DNA of 64,000 nucleotides from Phaeosaccion multiseriatum (GCA_965112735.1 OZ218953.1:5456001-5520000), one strand, 5' to 3'; counted from the stretch's first letter, positions 11,064 to 22,603 are shown. Notes: generated by a model not told the origin, from the letters alone. Program-made: numbers and translations.

Positions 11064-11192
11064 TATGGTTGTCTAAAAGTAGGCTAAAAGTAACGTCCCA
11101 CCGCCCTGGGGAACTTAGCCCCCGAGGACGTATCCCTCCGACTCATCAATCCTCCCCATCGGAACAAAGTTGATACTAGCCAGGATCCTGTG
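11064..11192. repeat. Direct repeat, copy B, upstream of SMP-30-like gene
   Basis: Second copy of the repeat at 8651-8762, in the same orientation. It ends 99 bp before the ATG of the next gene, almost the same distance as copy A from its gene. On the minus strand it encodes NFVPMGRIDESEGYVLGG-stop, matching copy A at 11 of 18 positions and ending at the same stop. Confidence 0.85.
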
Positions 11193-11291
11193 GCTAAGGA
11201 GCAAGAAGCGTATAGGAGGAAGAAGCCGGGGGTCATCCATCTGTGAGCCAACCTTCCAACACGTACGGCTTTCGCAGATCCTATTAAGTCA

Positions 11292-13495
11292 ATGAAGTCT
11301 CGGTCGGGCCTCCACCGCATACAGCTTGAGTGCTTGAGTGTGATGGGCGGGGGCGATGTGTTACGACTCATTGGGAGGGTGCTGAGGGGTATCATCTCGC
11401 TATTGAAGGCGACGGTGAGGAAGCTCCTTGAAGCGGACAATGCCTGGCTCTTCGTCTTCCTCCCGGCGTTAGTGTGCTACATATCCATCCTGAATAGGAA
11501 GCTGAACTTCAAGAGAGAGGTGGGGCATGGCGTCGAATTCCTCTTTCCAGAGATGGAGGACTTCATCCGGAGAGAAGACGCAAAGATCGAGGTCGTGACG
11601 GAGGGGCTCAGTCGGCCAGAGGGGCCTCTGTGGGTATACGATGAAGACGTGAGTACCGGAGCAGCAGGGGGGGGGGCACAGTGGGGAGAGGCCAGCTGCT
11701 GATACAGCATGTGTGCAGAGGAGTGGGTGGGAGCAGGATAGCAGTACGGAGGGGCTGATGGGGGCAGATGAGTGGCAGAGGACACGGATCTTGTCTGTGA
11801 ATGATGCAGCGTGCTTCACGGACATCGGATCGGCTTCCCTTCCTCTCTCCTCCCCCTACTCTCTTTGGTTGTTGACCGTATAGCTCGCAACCCTCTTCCC
11901 CCATCCCTCCTGTTTGAATGTGCACAGGGAGAGCGGAGCTTTCTCCTCTTTTCCGATGTGAGGGAGAATCGGATGTGGAAGTGGGAGGAGGGATTCGGCT
12001 TCTTTACCATCGGAAGATCTCTCTTCCAAGAGCAGAGTGGCTGCAGCGGCGACGATCAGCGCTGCACCGAGCTGGAGGAGCCCGGTTCCAATGGCATGGC
12101 GCAGATGCTCGACTCAAAGGGTGAGTACTACTACTCCTGCTGCTCCTCCCTTTTTGTTCCATGCTGAGCTGCGGGCTCCACCGGTGTACTCCTCACCGCC
12201 CCTTCTCTCCTACTACCGCACTGCGCCACCCTGTCAGCCTACCTGGTGTGTGAGCACGGGAACAGGCGAGTCGTGCGTTTGGAGACCAACGGCACCAAGG
12301 CGGCAGTGGCCACGCACTACGAGGGGCGGCCCCTCAACAGTCCCAATGACCTTGCGCAGAACAGCTATGGTGAGTGAGTGAGTCAGCTCCACGTGCCTCG
12401 CTGCTCGGCCCACGGGTACAAGAGTAAAGAGTGCAACGCCATTCGTGACCACTGACCATTGGTTTTGGTGATGTCTCAGTTGCTGTGTTCACTCAAAGGA
12501 CTCCACATTGGTCTATCTAATTCTCTGCTTCTGCCTGCTCCCCTTGTTCAGGCGACGTGTACTTTACAGACCTGGCCACGAGTCAAGGGACGGAGAAGGA
12601 TGGACCGAAGCTGGCTAATGCAGTTTACATGGTACGGAGGGAAGTTCTGGAGACAGTTGGGAGTGGCAGCAGCGGCAGCAGCAGGCCTCATAATGACCTG
12701 GAGGAGCGACAGGAAGCCGTGGAGAGGCTCGACATCGGTAAGAGGCAAACGGTGCACAGGGATGGACGGGAGCGGAAGCATAAGAAGGGAAAAACTCTTG
12801 TGTTATCGAGTTCTGACCATGGGTTTTCCATCCACCCGCTTCCTCTGTTCCCTTTCGGCCTGCCCGCAGACGTGCCGTACCCCAACGGCCTGGCCTTCTC
12901 TCCAGACTTCAAGAGGATGTACGTGTCCAACAGCGACAAGGACAACGGCTTCTGGAACGTCTATGACGTGGCGCAAGATGGACGGTGAGCGAGGGAGGGA
13001 GGGGAGCGGGTTTAGGGTTTGGGGAGGCCGTGCGCGGCGTTGTTCAGCAGCCCCACACTGCAAAAAAGATGGAAGATTCGCCGCACCCGTCATCTCTGCG
13101 CATGCTCCACCCACGCTCACTCCACGATGTTGTCCCCTTGGACTATTGCCCCGCCCCACCCCCCCCTCCCCCACTGCCCCAGACTCGTGAACGGGCGCTT
13201 GTTTGCCGACGCGCAGCCCTTGATCCGAGAGGACCGAGAGGGGCTCCCTGACGGGATAAAGGTGGACGAGAAGGGAAACGTCGTGTGTGCGGGGCCGGGG
13301 GGAGTGGTTGTGTTCGATAAGGACGGCAGGCACCTCGGCACCATCCGGACGGGGGTCGTAGCGGGGAACTTGGCCTTTGGAGGGGACGGATACTTGTACA
13401 TTTCGGCCGCACAGAGCATTCTCCGCATCAAAGTGTTGACGAAGGAGGCCAAGGCGAAGGGCGTCAAGAAGCGCCCCCCCGTCAAGAAGGGGTGA
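11292..13495 (+). CDS. SMP-30/gluconolactonase-like beta-propeller, membrane-anchored
   Basis: Six exons join in phase to 431 residues: 11292-11648, 11928-12120, 12238-12369, 12552-12737, 12870-12984, 13183-13495. An in-frame ATG at 11343 is an alternative start. A hydrophobic segment (NAWLFVFLPALVCYISIL, about residues 50-67) anchors the protein. The propeller follows with the diagnostic motifs of the SMP-30/gluconolactonase/LRE family: GLSRPEGPLWV, LLFSDVRENRMWKW, VCEHGNRRVVRLE, PLNSPNDL, GDVYFTDL, PYPNGLAFSPD, LPDGIKVDEKGNV and the closing GNLAFGGDGYLYI. The Glu of PEGP and the Asn/Asp of SPNDL, PNGLA and PDGI are the usual metal-binding residues, so it is probably an active calcium- or zinc-dependent lactonase or esterase. 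The C terminus is Lys-rich. The natural substrate is unknown. Confidence 0.88.
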
Positions 13496-14651
13496 GGCGT
13501 GGGGCATGATGAGGCTCATTCTGGGCATGGATGGACCTTGAAAGACAGTGGTCAGCATGAAGAGGGTGGGAGACGCGAATGGGTAACATCCCGCCCCCCG
13601 GTGTTCTCCCTGCTGCACCTACGTGGGAGTACGTGCAGCCGATGGAGCTCACATGGCAATCGAGAGACGGGAGAGGGGAGGAGAGAGCCCGCTCTGTGCG
13701 GATAGTGGCGAGGGAGCAGCGCAGAGTAGGCAAGGACTGAGTGGGAACACCCCGGCCCTCGGTAGAGGAGGACAGCGAGGGTCGATTGGTTGGGCCATGC
13801 TCGCCGCGGGGGAGGGCCCAAGCGCTTGGGCTTGGGAAGTGCTTGGGCTTTCTTGGGCCCGGTCGGCGTGTCGGCGTGCGTCCCCTCCCCGCCCCTCCAG
13901 TGAGGCATGCAGTGAGGCATGTATCTCCGGCGTTGGGCACCATTCCTTTTCTCAGAGCAGACGGCAGAGAGCACACTTCTCTGAACGCGGCGCATGTCAG
14001 AAAATCTCCGCGGATGATTCGAGCCCCGACTTGCCAATGGCCGCCGCTCACGGCGGCTTGTGGGTGTATTGAAGCAAACGGCATGCCTTGTTGCCCTGCC
14101 GTGAGGTCGTCAGCGCACCCACTGCCCAGAGCATTGCGGTGGGGCTGTGACTGCGTTGTGAGCGGCAACGGAGGGGAGGCGCACTGACACGTGTTGTTCG
14201 CTCTGCTTTGCTTTGCTCTGCTGCTGCGCGGGGCGTGGGTCCACAGCCCCCCTCAGGCGTTGTGCAGTGCGGCGTGCAGCACCACGGGAGGAGGAGAGAG
14301 GGGCTTGTGCAGTGCAGCACCCTCAGGCTCTGTATCGGCGCCAGTCGGGGTGGGTGGACGGCTGCTCTCGTAGGGCCACGGGAAACCCTTCGGAAGCGGG
14401 GCTTTTACATAGGTTTTTTACTTACTTACATACATAGGTTTTTTCGAATCCTAATTTTCCCATCGTATTCATGGAACGTGGCGGAATGTGTGGCGGAGTG
14501 CGGTGGGGCCGCACCGCCACCCCGCGGAACGTCCTTGTCCTTGTCCGCTTCGCAGAGCCTTGACCACCTCGCGCCTCTGACGAGATGGCCGTGTGGATCG
14601 AGTGCCTTCCTTCTGCTGCCTTCGTGGTGTGTCATGTACCGATCTGCCGGT
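13496..14651. other. Intergenic region between SMP-30-like and EFCAB10-like genes
   Basis: About 1.15 kb between convergent genes, with several overlapping open frames but no consistent exon chain or domain. The stretch 14405-14460 is T-rich with repeated CTTACATACAT-like words. Confidence 0.45.
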
Positions 14652-15812
14652 CTACCGGCCTCCAGGGACGCTGAGGGCCTTGAGGCAATGTCTTGCGAGC
14701 TCGGGCATGGTGATGACCGGGCTGCCGTCACTGGAGGACGACGCGATCTTCTCGATGGCGCGGTGAAGCTCGTTCACGTGCAAGGGGAAGCGCTCCAGCA
14801 ACAGCCCAGGGTCGTTGTTGAGAGTCACGATCATCTGCGTGTTGCGAATGTATCATTGGGCGGCAACGGGGTGCGATTATACATCCAATGGAGGTACTTG
14901 GTACTCCTTTGCCAAGCGTCATAATAACGCAGGAGGCACCCGTTAAGCACGACAACAGCGACTGACTGACCTGTGCCGCGGATACCTTGCCGCCTCCGCC
15001 AGGGAGCGGCTCCACAGCGCTAAAGATCTCCTGCAGCAAGGCCTGCGGGGGTTGGGATAGATGCAGCGAAGCGGTGGGGAAGGTCGATAACGAGGAGCGG
15101 AAATCAGTGGGAGGAGACGTCATTCATTCTGAAAGACAAAGAAAGGCAATATGGGAGCCTGAAAGCCAGAGCTAACGAGGTTGCCGTCGTTCTATACGGC
15201 CAACAGCACTCTACCTTCTTTTCCTCGTGTGTTCTCTCGTCCATATACTTGGCTTTGACGTCCTCTGTCCGAAGGTCTGGCAAGGGCTCGGCCTCCACCT
15301 TCCTGAAGGGGTGCTTGGCCGCTTCCCCGAGCAGGAAGTCTATCGGGTCGTCTGGGCGCTCTAGCAGAACCCTGACCATGAGCGAGAAAATGAGGAGAAA
15401 GTTGGAGCGAAAGGAAGGGACAAACACAGGTAAGGAAGAAGCGAGGTGTGCAGGGATGTAGCCAGAGCCGCTCAGCCTCTGAGGTTACCCTGCCCCCCCC
15501 CCCCCCACGGCGGGATCGGCTCTATCCTATGCCAATGTCGCCAAACCGACACTCAGCTCCGAGCTAAACACACACAGACCCTATCCTCCTGGTCTTGCGC
15601 CTGGATTTCCCTCTTCGGGATGTCACACCTCGCGTCTCTTCGGCTCTCTGGACTCACCTCTTGAGGTACTCCTGCATCATGCCCTGCAGGTCAATCCTCT
15701 CCGCGTAGAGAGCCATATCCTCCATCAGCACCTCGCTGGCAGGAAGGCTGATAGGGGCTTTGACTGGGCGTAATCGCGCCCCTGGCTGTGAAGTTTTCGA
15801 CTGCTGCTCCAT
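14652..15812 (-). CDS. EFCAB10: EFCAB10-like protein (RIIa/DPY-30 motif plus EF-hand-like region)
   Basis: Four exons join in phase: 15812-15658, 15371-15215, 15042-14971, 14834-14652 (188 residues from ATG 15812; an upstream in-frame ATG lies at 15869). Exons 1 and 2 together form a dimerisation/docking motif: ERIDLQGMMQEYLKR, then VLLERPDDPIDFLLGEAA. This is the LLxxRPxDPxxFL signature of RIIa/DPY-30 domains found in axonemal proteins. Exons 3 and 4 (ALLQEIFSAVEPLPGGGGKV, then the Pro/Leu-rich HVNELHRAIEKI) look like a degenerate EF-hand pair. The architecture matches EFCAB10, a cilium-associated protein. It is transcribed away from the dynein light chain gene 0.5 kb upstream, so shared control is likely. 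The N-terminal 30 residues are poorly conserved-looking. Confidence 0.7.
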
Positions 15813-16350
15813 CCTGCACGCGAGAGAGGTCCACTGCGGCTCCTCTCCTGCCCTCTTTTTGTTCCCCAAGATCTGCTTCAGCTGGTGGTACTGCTGCTAT
15901 TCTTCGGGCGTACACGATTCTGCTGCTAGATATATCCCCACCCCGACGGCACGACTTGTCTGTCTATAAGGGTGGCGAGAACACCAAGACAGACACAGAA
16001 AAAAAGTGCACTAAACCGTTAGGAATACGAGGTGTCAGGACCGGTTTTTTGTCGGCCTTTTCCCACTCTCTCTGCTTTCTCTCTCCCTCTCGCTCTCTCC
16101 TCTACTTCCTCGCCAGCTTTGTCCCCGGGTCAGTCTTGAAGCAGTTTGGAGAGGGTTCGACCACCAACAGTACCAAGGACGATCGGCTCCAGCGGGGAGG
16201 GGCACAGGATACAAAGGATCGGGGAGGCGAGTTTTTACTCACTTTGGCATCGAGGAGGAGCTGAGGGGCCAGTCAACAGTGGTAGGAGCCCTCGACCTGC
16301 AGATCGGGTGTTAGAGTAGGCTCGGAGGCGCCCCTGGCACCAGCGTAGCC
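15813..16350. promoter_or_regulatory. Shared upstream region of two divergent flagellar genes
   Basis: About 540 bp separate the start of the EFCAB10-like gene (minus) and the dynein light chain gene (plus). No other gene is visible here. Both neighbours encode axonemal-type proteins, so this is the candidate bidirectional promoter. No transcription-factor site was identified with confidence. Confidence 0.45.
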
Positions 16351-16961
16351 ATGGATCTGGAGAGCAGCGAGCAGCTGGCCTTCATTCCCGTGCAGGTCGA
16401 GAGCATCCTGATGGGCGCAATCGAGGCCGTGCTAAAGAACCAAGTGTACGACGAGCCCAAGGTCCCGCACTGGGTGAACAGCATCTGCGATCGGTGCGTG
16501 AAGGAGCTGAACGAGCTGCACAAGCCCTTCAAGTACGTTGTGAGCTGCGCGATTGTGCAGAAGAACGGCGCAGGGTTGCACACGGCACACAGCGCCTATT
16601 GGGACGTCAGCAACGACAACATGTGCCAGGTAAGCTGTTCTACTCTGTAGGGAAAAGAGCTTTGACACGGTCAGGTCTGCGAATGTCATTCTGTAGGCAA
16701 GGGAGCTGTAACTCGCGGGCGCAGCGTGACGCAAGAGGAGTAGCCAGCCCCTTGAGGCAAGCCTAGGCACCCATAGGATCGAGTGCTGAGCGATGATCCC
16801 CCTCTGTCTGAGCCCTAACGGCTGTGGCCTCCATCTGCTTGTGCTGTTTGCTGCCTTTTGCCCTTCGTTCTACTCAGGTGTTTTGGCCAACAGAAAAGAT
16901 GCGAGAGCAACAGGGCAGCCGCATGAAGGTCATCGTCACGACTTTCGGCTTGACCTTATGA
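16351..16961 (+). CDS. DYNLT1: Tctex1-type dynein light chain
   Basis: Two exons (16351-16629 and 16878-16961) join in phase 0 to give 120 residues, the usual length of the family. The whole Tctex-1 fold is present: helical N terminus (QVESILMGAIEAVLKNQVYD), VNSICDRCVKELNEL, then the beta-strand core FKYVVSCAIVQKNGAGLHTA, SAYWDVSNDN and, after the intron, VFWPTEK and MKVIVTTFGLTL. The protein is a homodimeric light chain of cytoplasmic and axonemal dynein that binds intermediate chains and cargo. The donor is GTAAGC and the acceptor TACTCAG. It sits head-to-head with the EFCAB10-like gene, consistent with a flagellated cell stage. Confidence 0.93.
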
Positions 16962-17175
16962 TGGCATTGTATCACTTAATTCACATGTTAGTATCATACT
17001 TCCCTTGCTTCAATACTTACTTCGACAAAGCCCCTCCGCCGCGGAGGAGGCGACGGACTCAGTCTGCACTGCTTGTTGTCCGCGAGCACTAGCACTTATC
17101 CCCCCTGGACGTACATGATGCTACACAGAGGCCCCGCTTTGCTCTGCTCTGCTCGCACCACCTGCCCCTCCCCCC

Positions 17176-17225
17176 TCACCATGGCTCTTTGTCCATGACC
17201 TCACCATGGCTCTTTGTCCATGACC
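17176..17225. repeat. Perfect 25-bp tandem duplication over the MiaB stop codon
   Basis: The 25 bases starting TCACCATGGCTCTTTGTCCA occur twice without change, at 17176-17200 and 17201-17225. The TGA stop of the minus-strand MiaB frame (17203-17201) is formed at the inner edge of the copy nearer the gene. The other copy is therefore in the 3' untranslated region. Confidence 0.95.
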
Positions 17226-20200
17226 CGCTCCCCCGTGAGGCTCCAGGGCCTGGTCTCTGTGATCTTGACGTGCACCAGCTTGCCCTGCAGCTCGCCGATG
17301 TCTCCGTTGAAGAACACGGGCCTGTTTTGCCGATTGCGCCCCATCACCTGTAGTGGCAGTGTGTGTGTGTGTGTGAAGGCGCACAGAAGAGAAGAGTGGC
17401 GAATGTTTCCGATCCCACCTCTCTGTCAGGACACTCCTCCCTCCCCCTCCTCCTCCTCCTCCTCCTCCTCCTCCTTCTCCTCCTCCTCCTCTCTCCTTCC
17501 TCTGTTCTCCTTCGCCCCTTGGCCGTGGCCCTGCAGTGCCGAAGTAATCTCAGAGCAACTCACTGACCTGCGAGGGGTTCTTGATATTGCGCTGCTCCAC
17601 GAGAACCTCCTCCACCTGCGGGGAGGGAACACGTGGCAATCGGTGGGGCAGAAAGGCATTCAGAGAGTTGCAAATTGCACGTTGCCCTCAGCGCAAACTG
17701 AGGTCATTTGGGCGTTCAGGGGGCTGCACAAAGACAAAGTATGAAAAAGAGGCGAGGGAGGGCCATAGGATACAAGCAAGCGTCCCCCAAGAAGGAAGGA
17801 AGGAAGGAAGGAAGAACCGAAGGCCCCCCCCTTTGCTCTGACGTACCCTGCCCAGGTACCGCTCGCTCCTCTCCGTGGCGTGCTGCGTGCCCAGGCGCTG
17901 CACCTTCTGCAGCCGCTCGCTGGACACGTCTTCAGGGACTTGGTTGGTCCACAGGGCCGCCTCAGTGCTGGGCACATACGGCAAAAGCAAGGGCAAGGCA
18001 AGAACGGCAAAGTCAGAAGAGTCGCAAGCGGCATCGCGCGGTGTCTCATGCATTACATATTTATACATACATATAAACATACGCTTTACATACATATACA
18101 AGGAGGGGGCTGAAAGGGACGAAGTACTTACCCCGGGCGCTGGCTGTACATGTATGAGTTCAGATTGTCGAACTTGACCGTCTGCACAGCACGAATGAGA
18201 AGAACGTTACAGAGGGTAGCAGAGACAGAAAGAAGTGAAGAAGGTGTGAGCGCTATCCACGGCGGCTTGTTGACTGCACGGAGGGTGAAGATAAAAGGAA
18301 GGAAGGGAGGAAGGAAGCGGCGGGGTTCGAGAGAGGCCCTGCTCTACCCAAAGAGCAGCGCTCGGCATGGACCATCGAAGGGCCCAAACGAAAGGAAGGA
18401 GGTGGAAGGAGGGAGGGAAGGAGGTGGCCACCCATCGAATAGACCAATCGAAAGGAAGGAGGGAGGGAAGGAGACTTTCAGCTGCCGTACCTCCATGAGG
18501 TCGAGCGTCCTTTGGAACTGCTCCTCCGTCTCGCCCGGGAAGCCCACAATGACATCGCCGCAAATAGAGGCGTCAGGGCTCAGCCTCTTGATGCGGTTGA
18601 TGATCTTCATGTAAGATTCCCATGTATAGCCCCGACGCATGCCCTGAGGGAGGGAGGGAGGGAGGGAGGGGGAAGAGAGGGAGGGAGAGCGGGAGGGAGA
18701 GCGGGAGGGAGGGAGGGGGAAGAGAGGGAGTGAGGGCGCGACGGGGGAGAGGGGGAGGGAGGGGGGAGAGAGGGAGGGAAGGAGGGGGAAGAGAGGGAGG
18801 GATCATTTGTGCGGAGGGAGGCACGGAAAGTCATAGCGTACAGGAAAGGATGACGCAAAGCAAGTAAAGCATCGCAAACCTTCAGGACAGAGTTGTCGCC
18901 GCTCTGGAAGGGCACGAAGAAGCACTCCATCAGCTTGGGCAGCGAGGCCACCGCATCCACCACCCTCTCGGACATGTAGCGGGGGTGAGAAGTCACGAAG
19001 CGGATGCGCTCGATGCCCTCCACGTCATGCACGTAGTGCAGAAGGTCCGCGAAGGTCTGCTTCGGCACCATGTCTCGCCCTGGCCAGCCGGAGAGAGGGA
19101 GAGAGGGAGAGAGGGAGGGAGTGAGGGAGGCGGCCGCTGGGTCAGGCCTTGATTGATCGGGCCCGAAAGGCCAACCACAGCAAGCCAACATTCCAGTCTT
19201 GGGGGGGGGGAGCACTCCTTCCTTCCCCTTCTTCGACGGCCCATTCCCGGCCTGCCTCCGCTAGTGTGTCGCTCGGACATCACTGCCTCACTGTCTCACC
19301 ATAGGCGTCGACGTTCTGACCGAGGAGGGTAATCTGGAGGGAGGGAGGGAGGGAGGGAGGGAGGGAGTGGAGGGGAGGGGGAAGGGGAAGTGAGTGGTGA
19401 GAGAACAAGGCGCTCTATTCATTCCCACTACACTCACTGCCTTGCAGAAAAAAAAGAAGCCCCCTCCTCTACGAGCCAAGCGAGGAGCTTGCCTCACCCT
19501 CACCTCTCTGTACCCTTGGCGTGCAAGTTCCTCAATCTCCTGTCGGATACTCTCCCTCGGCCTGCTCTGCTCCACGCCTCTCACGCCGGGAACCACACAG
19601 TAGGTACACCGCTCGTTGCAGCCGTAGATAATGTTCACTGAGCGAGGGGGTGTAGTAAGTCAGTGGCAGTGGATGAGATGGGCAGATTGACAACACCAAA
19701 GGGAAAGAAAAAAAACAAGAAAAAAAGGCACAGGTGAGAAGACATCCACCCCTCCATCCATCCACTGCCATCCACCCACACACACCCACACCCACCCATT
19801 GACATATTACACCCCCCCGTTCCACTGACCCCATGCGCATGTATCGCTGCTCCTTCGTGGCTTGCTGATGTCCTCCATGATGAGGGTAGGGTCTGTGGCC
19901 ACGACCTGAGGGGAGGGGGGAGGAAGAGGAGTCACACAGACAGACAGACAGACAGAGAGAGAGAGAGACTACATCCATCCTTTCCACGACCCACAGGAGT
20001 GCATTGCTTCCCTGCATCCAGCCCCTCATGTGTCCCGGGGGGCAGAGGGTTGGAGGATTCGTGAGCAAGCCCCCTGGCCCTGACTATGTATCATCGTCTC
20101 TATATATGACTTCGAGGTACTAAGAAGTACCTGGTTTCCATTCCGAACATCTTCCAGCAGGTCCGCCAGGCGGTTGGCGTACTGCTCGGCGGCAGGCAAG

Positions 20201-22444
20201 GCCCCCCCCGAGCAGGCAAGTTTGGAAGCAAGCAGAGTCAGGGCATAGACAGGCAAGTTTTGTAAGCCCTGTAAGCCTGACCGCCCTTGCAGACAACAGC
20301 AGTAGCAGCAGCGAGAAAAGACAACTAAAGCGTGACGGAGGCGAAGGCGGAGGGACTACACAACACACCACCACAAGAGAAGCCAAGCCAAGCCAACCCC
20401 CCTGCCCACCTGGGGCCCCATGACGAGGTCAATCTCGGGCACCCTCCGGAGCAGCGCCTCCCCCTCTTGCTGCGCCACGCACCCCGCCACCACCAGCGCC
20501 ACGTCCTCTCCCTTGTGCTTCCTCTGCGTGAGCCCCCCCATGTAAGAGTACACCTTCTGCTCGGCCTTGTCCCTGCAGGCAGGGGCATGCCCGAACATCA
20601 ACATCGCCCAACGGTACGGCACGGAGCAAGGGGGGGGGGAAGGGAGAAGAAGGTGTGTGCGTGTGTGTGTGTGCATGTGTGAGTGAGTGTGCGTGTGCAG
20701 TCGAGTGCCCCTCCCTTTAAAAACGCCCTCCCCTCTCACAACACAACACAAGTACAGATGGAGGGGACCACTCCCTCCCTCGCTCCCTCACTCCCTCACT
20801 CACTCACTCACCCCACCACTCACATTCTCTTTCCCTTTCTCCCTCCCTTACTCACCCACTCGCTCCCTCTCCCCCTCCCTCTCTCCCTCCCTCACTGACC
20901 TGATGGTGCAAGTGTTGAGTACAACGACGTTTGCCTTCATGTTGTCCTCTGTCTTTGTGAGGCCCATGTCCATGAGCTGCCCCTCCATCCTCTCACTATC
21001 CGCTACGTTCATCTGGCAACCAAGCGTTTCTAAGTAGTAGGTACCAGCTTCGCCCTCCTGCAGCGCCGAGGGGAGAGAGGGAGGGGAAGACGAGAGGGGG
21101 GAGGAAGGGGGAGGGGAAGAGACACAAAAGGCGGAGACGTGAGAGAATGGCAGAGCAAGGCCGTGTAGAGAGAGGCAGAGAGAGAGATGGGCCAGAGTGA
21201 TAGAGCAGAGAGGAGGAGAGGGAGAGAGACAGACCCTCAACCCCCCCTTCCCCTATTCTCCGAAGCCTCTCCTCACCTCTCCTCGCAGAGTGGTCTTTGA
21301 GATGACGCCGGTGCCGGGAAGCTTGGACCTCATCCTCGACGTCGTTGTGGTCAGGGTGGTCATCACATCGTCGATCTGGGGGGGAGGGAGGTCCCGCAGG
21401 GAGGGACAGGAAGAACAGCGAGGGAGCGTTAGAGGGACTGTGCAAGAGCGCCTCCAACTCAGGCCAGGCAGACGCCGCAGGCTTATGTTGGCTTGACCAA
21501 GAGCCGCCTTGCCTTGCATCACACACAAAGGAAGGCTGCTGATTCTCCACCATAGTGTGAACGAAGAGTTAAATCCGTAGTTCTCACTGGCCAAAACTCA
21601 CTTTGATTACATGCACGCCCCGGGGCGACTCGCTGATGTACACGTCGCCAGGCTTGTAGGAAAACATAGCCTCTCTGGCCACCGCAGGCAGTAGCTCGTC
21701 TAGGTGATCGTCAGAGGGGGCGCACCACCCCACCTCTCCACCCTGGTGCAGGAAGGGGAGGGGGGGGTGAGCGGGCGACGGGTTCCCACATCATCTCCTC
21801 TCTGCGTGTTTCTATCCATTTCTTCCCTCCTCTCACCTTCCCCTTGGTTGCTTCGCAGCCGCTGATACCGGCCGCGAGCGTCTCAAAATCTGCGCCATGA
21901 GAGACCTTCAGAGAGAGAGAGAGTGTGTGTGAGAGAGAGACACACACATGGAGAGATAGATCATCTCATTGCGGTTGTGAGTCTCTTTGAAAGCGAAAGG
22001 GCTTACGTACCTGGCTCATGATCTCCATTGCCAGGTCCTGATTTTGGACGAGGATGTGCCTGATGTACATGGCCTTAACGTTGGTCATGTCCACGGTCTC
22101 CACGGCTGGGGGGGGGGGGGGAGGCGGGTAGGGTCAACTTCACGTTGAGGGGCAGAGAGGCACACACACATGCACACACCTTTGGTGGTGGCCCACGGCT
22201 TGTTCCTCAGAGGGGCGTTGATAACGGCGCTAGGCGAGTCATTTTCTGCCACAGCAGCCACGGCCAGCGCCGAGGGACAGTACGATCTCCCCAAAGCTCG
22301 TTTCCCTCCTCCTCCCCCACTGGTTCCTACTCTCCTCCCAAGTCCTGCACTCTGAATCCAGGCCGCTCCAGTGCTCAGAACTGCCGCTGTAGCTGTCACT
22401 CGTGCGAAGGCACACACCGAGCCTGGCGACCTTCTCCGCGCCAT
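17201..22444 (-). CDS. Parvulin (PpiC) plus plastid-type MiaB tRNA methylthiotransferase, probable fusion
   Basis: Seventeen exons splice in phase to 667 residues. Exons 1-4 (22444-22180, 22105-22011, 21905-21837, 21742-21602) encode an N-terminal targeting region and a PpiC rotamase domain: [38 protein letters not shown]. Exon 5 (21375-21277) is a linker. The next twelve (21057-20900, 20572-20410, 20181-20131, 19905-19830, 19637-19504, 19333-19300, 19079-18880, 18643-18491, 18181-18132, 17967-17847, 17615-17568, 17347-17201) encode MiaB. MiaB features are the UPF0004 domain ([27 protein letters not shown]), the radical-SAM cluster [24 protein letters not shown] and a C-terminal TRAM domain ending [12 protein letters not shown]. 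MiaB makes ms2i6A37 in tRNA. The wording [13 protein letters not shown] is cyanobacterial-type, implying a plastid enzyme. The N terminus ([13 protein letters not shown], hydrophobic [12 protein letters not shown]) fits a bipartite plastid presequence. Alternative: two genes, parvulin stopping at TGA near 21585 and MiaB starting at ATG 21519. Confidence 0.85.
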
Positions 22445-22603
22445 ATTTTCTTCAGGGTGTTTGTGAGGAAGGGGAGGGAGGCCGTCCAGTGCCATCCGAA
22501 CCTTGAATCTTGCCCGCCGTCGACTTTTTTGGGAACCCCTCGATTTTTGATCTCGAGCGAAACCTTTTTCATTCATTATAAACCACTCGACTGCATGTAA
22601 TAG

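Noticed and set aside
8651-11192. LTR retrotransposon
   Set aside because: The direct repeats lack clear TG...CA ends in context. No reverse transcriptase, integrase or gag-like frame lies between them, and no target-site duplication was found.
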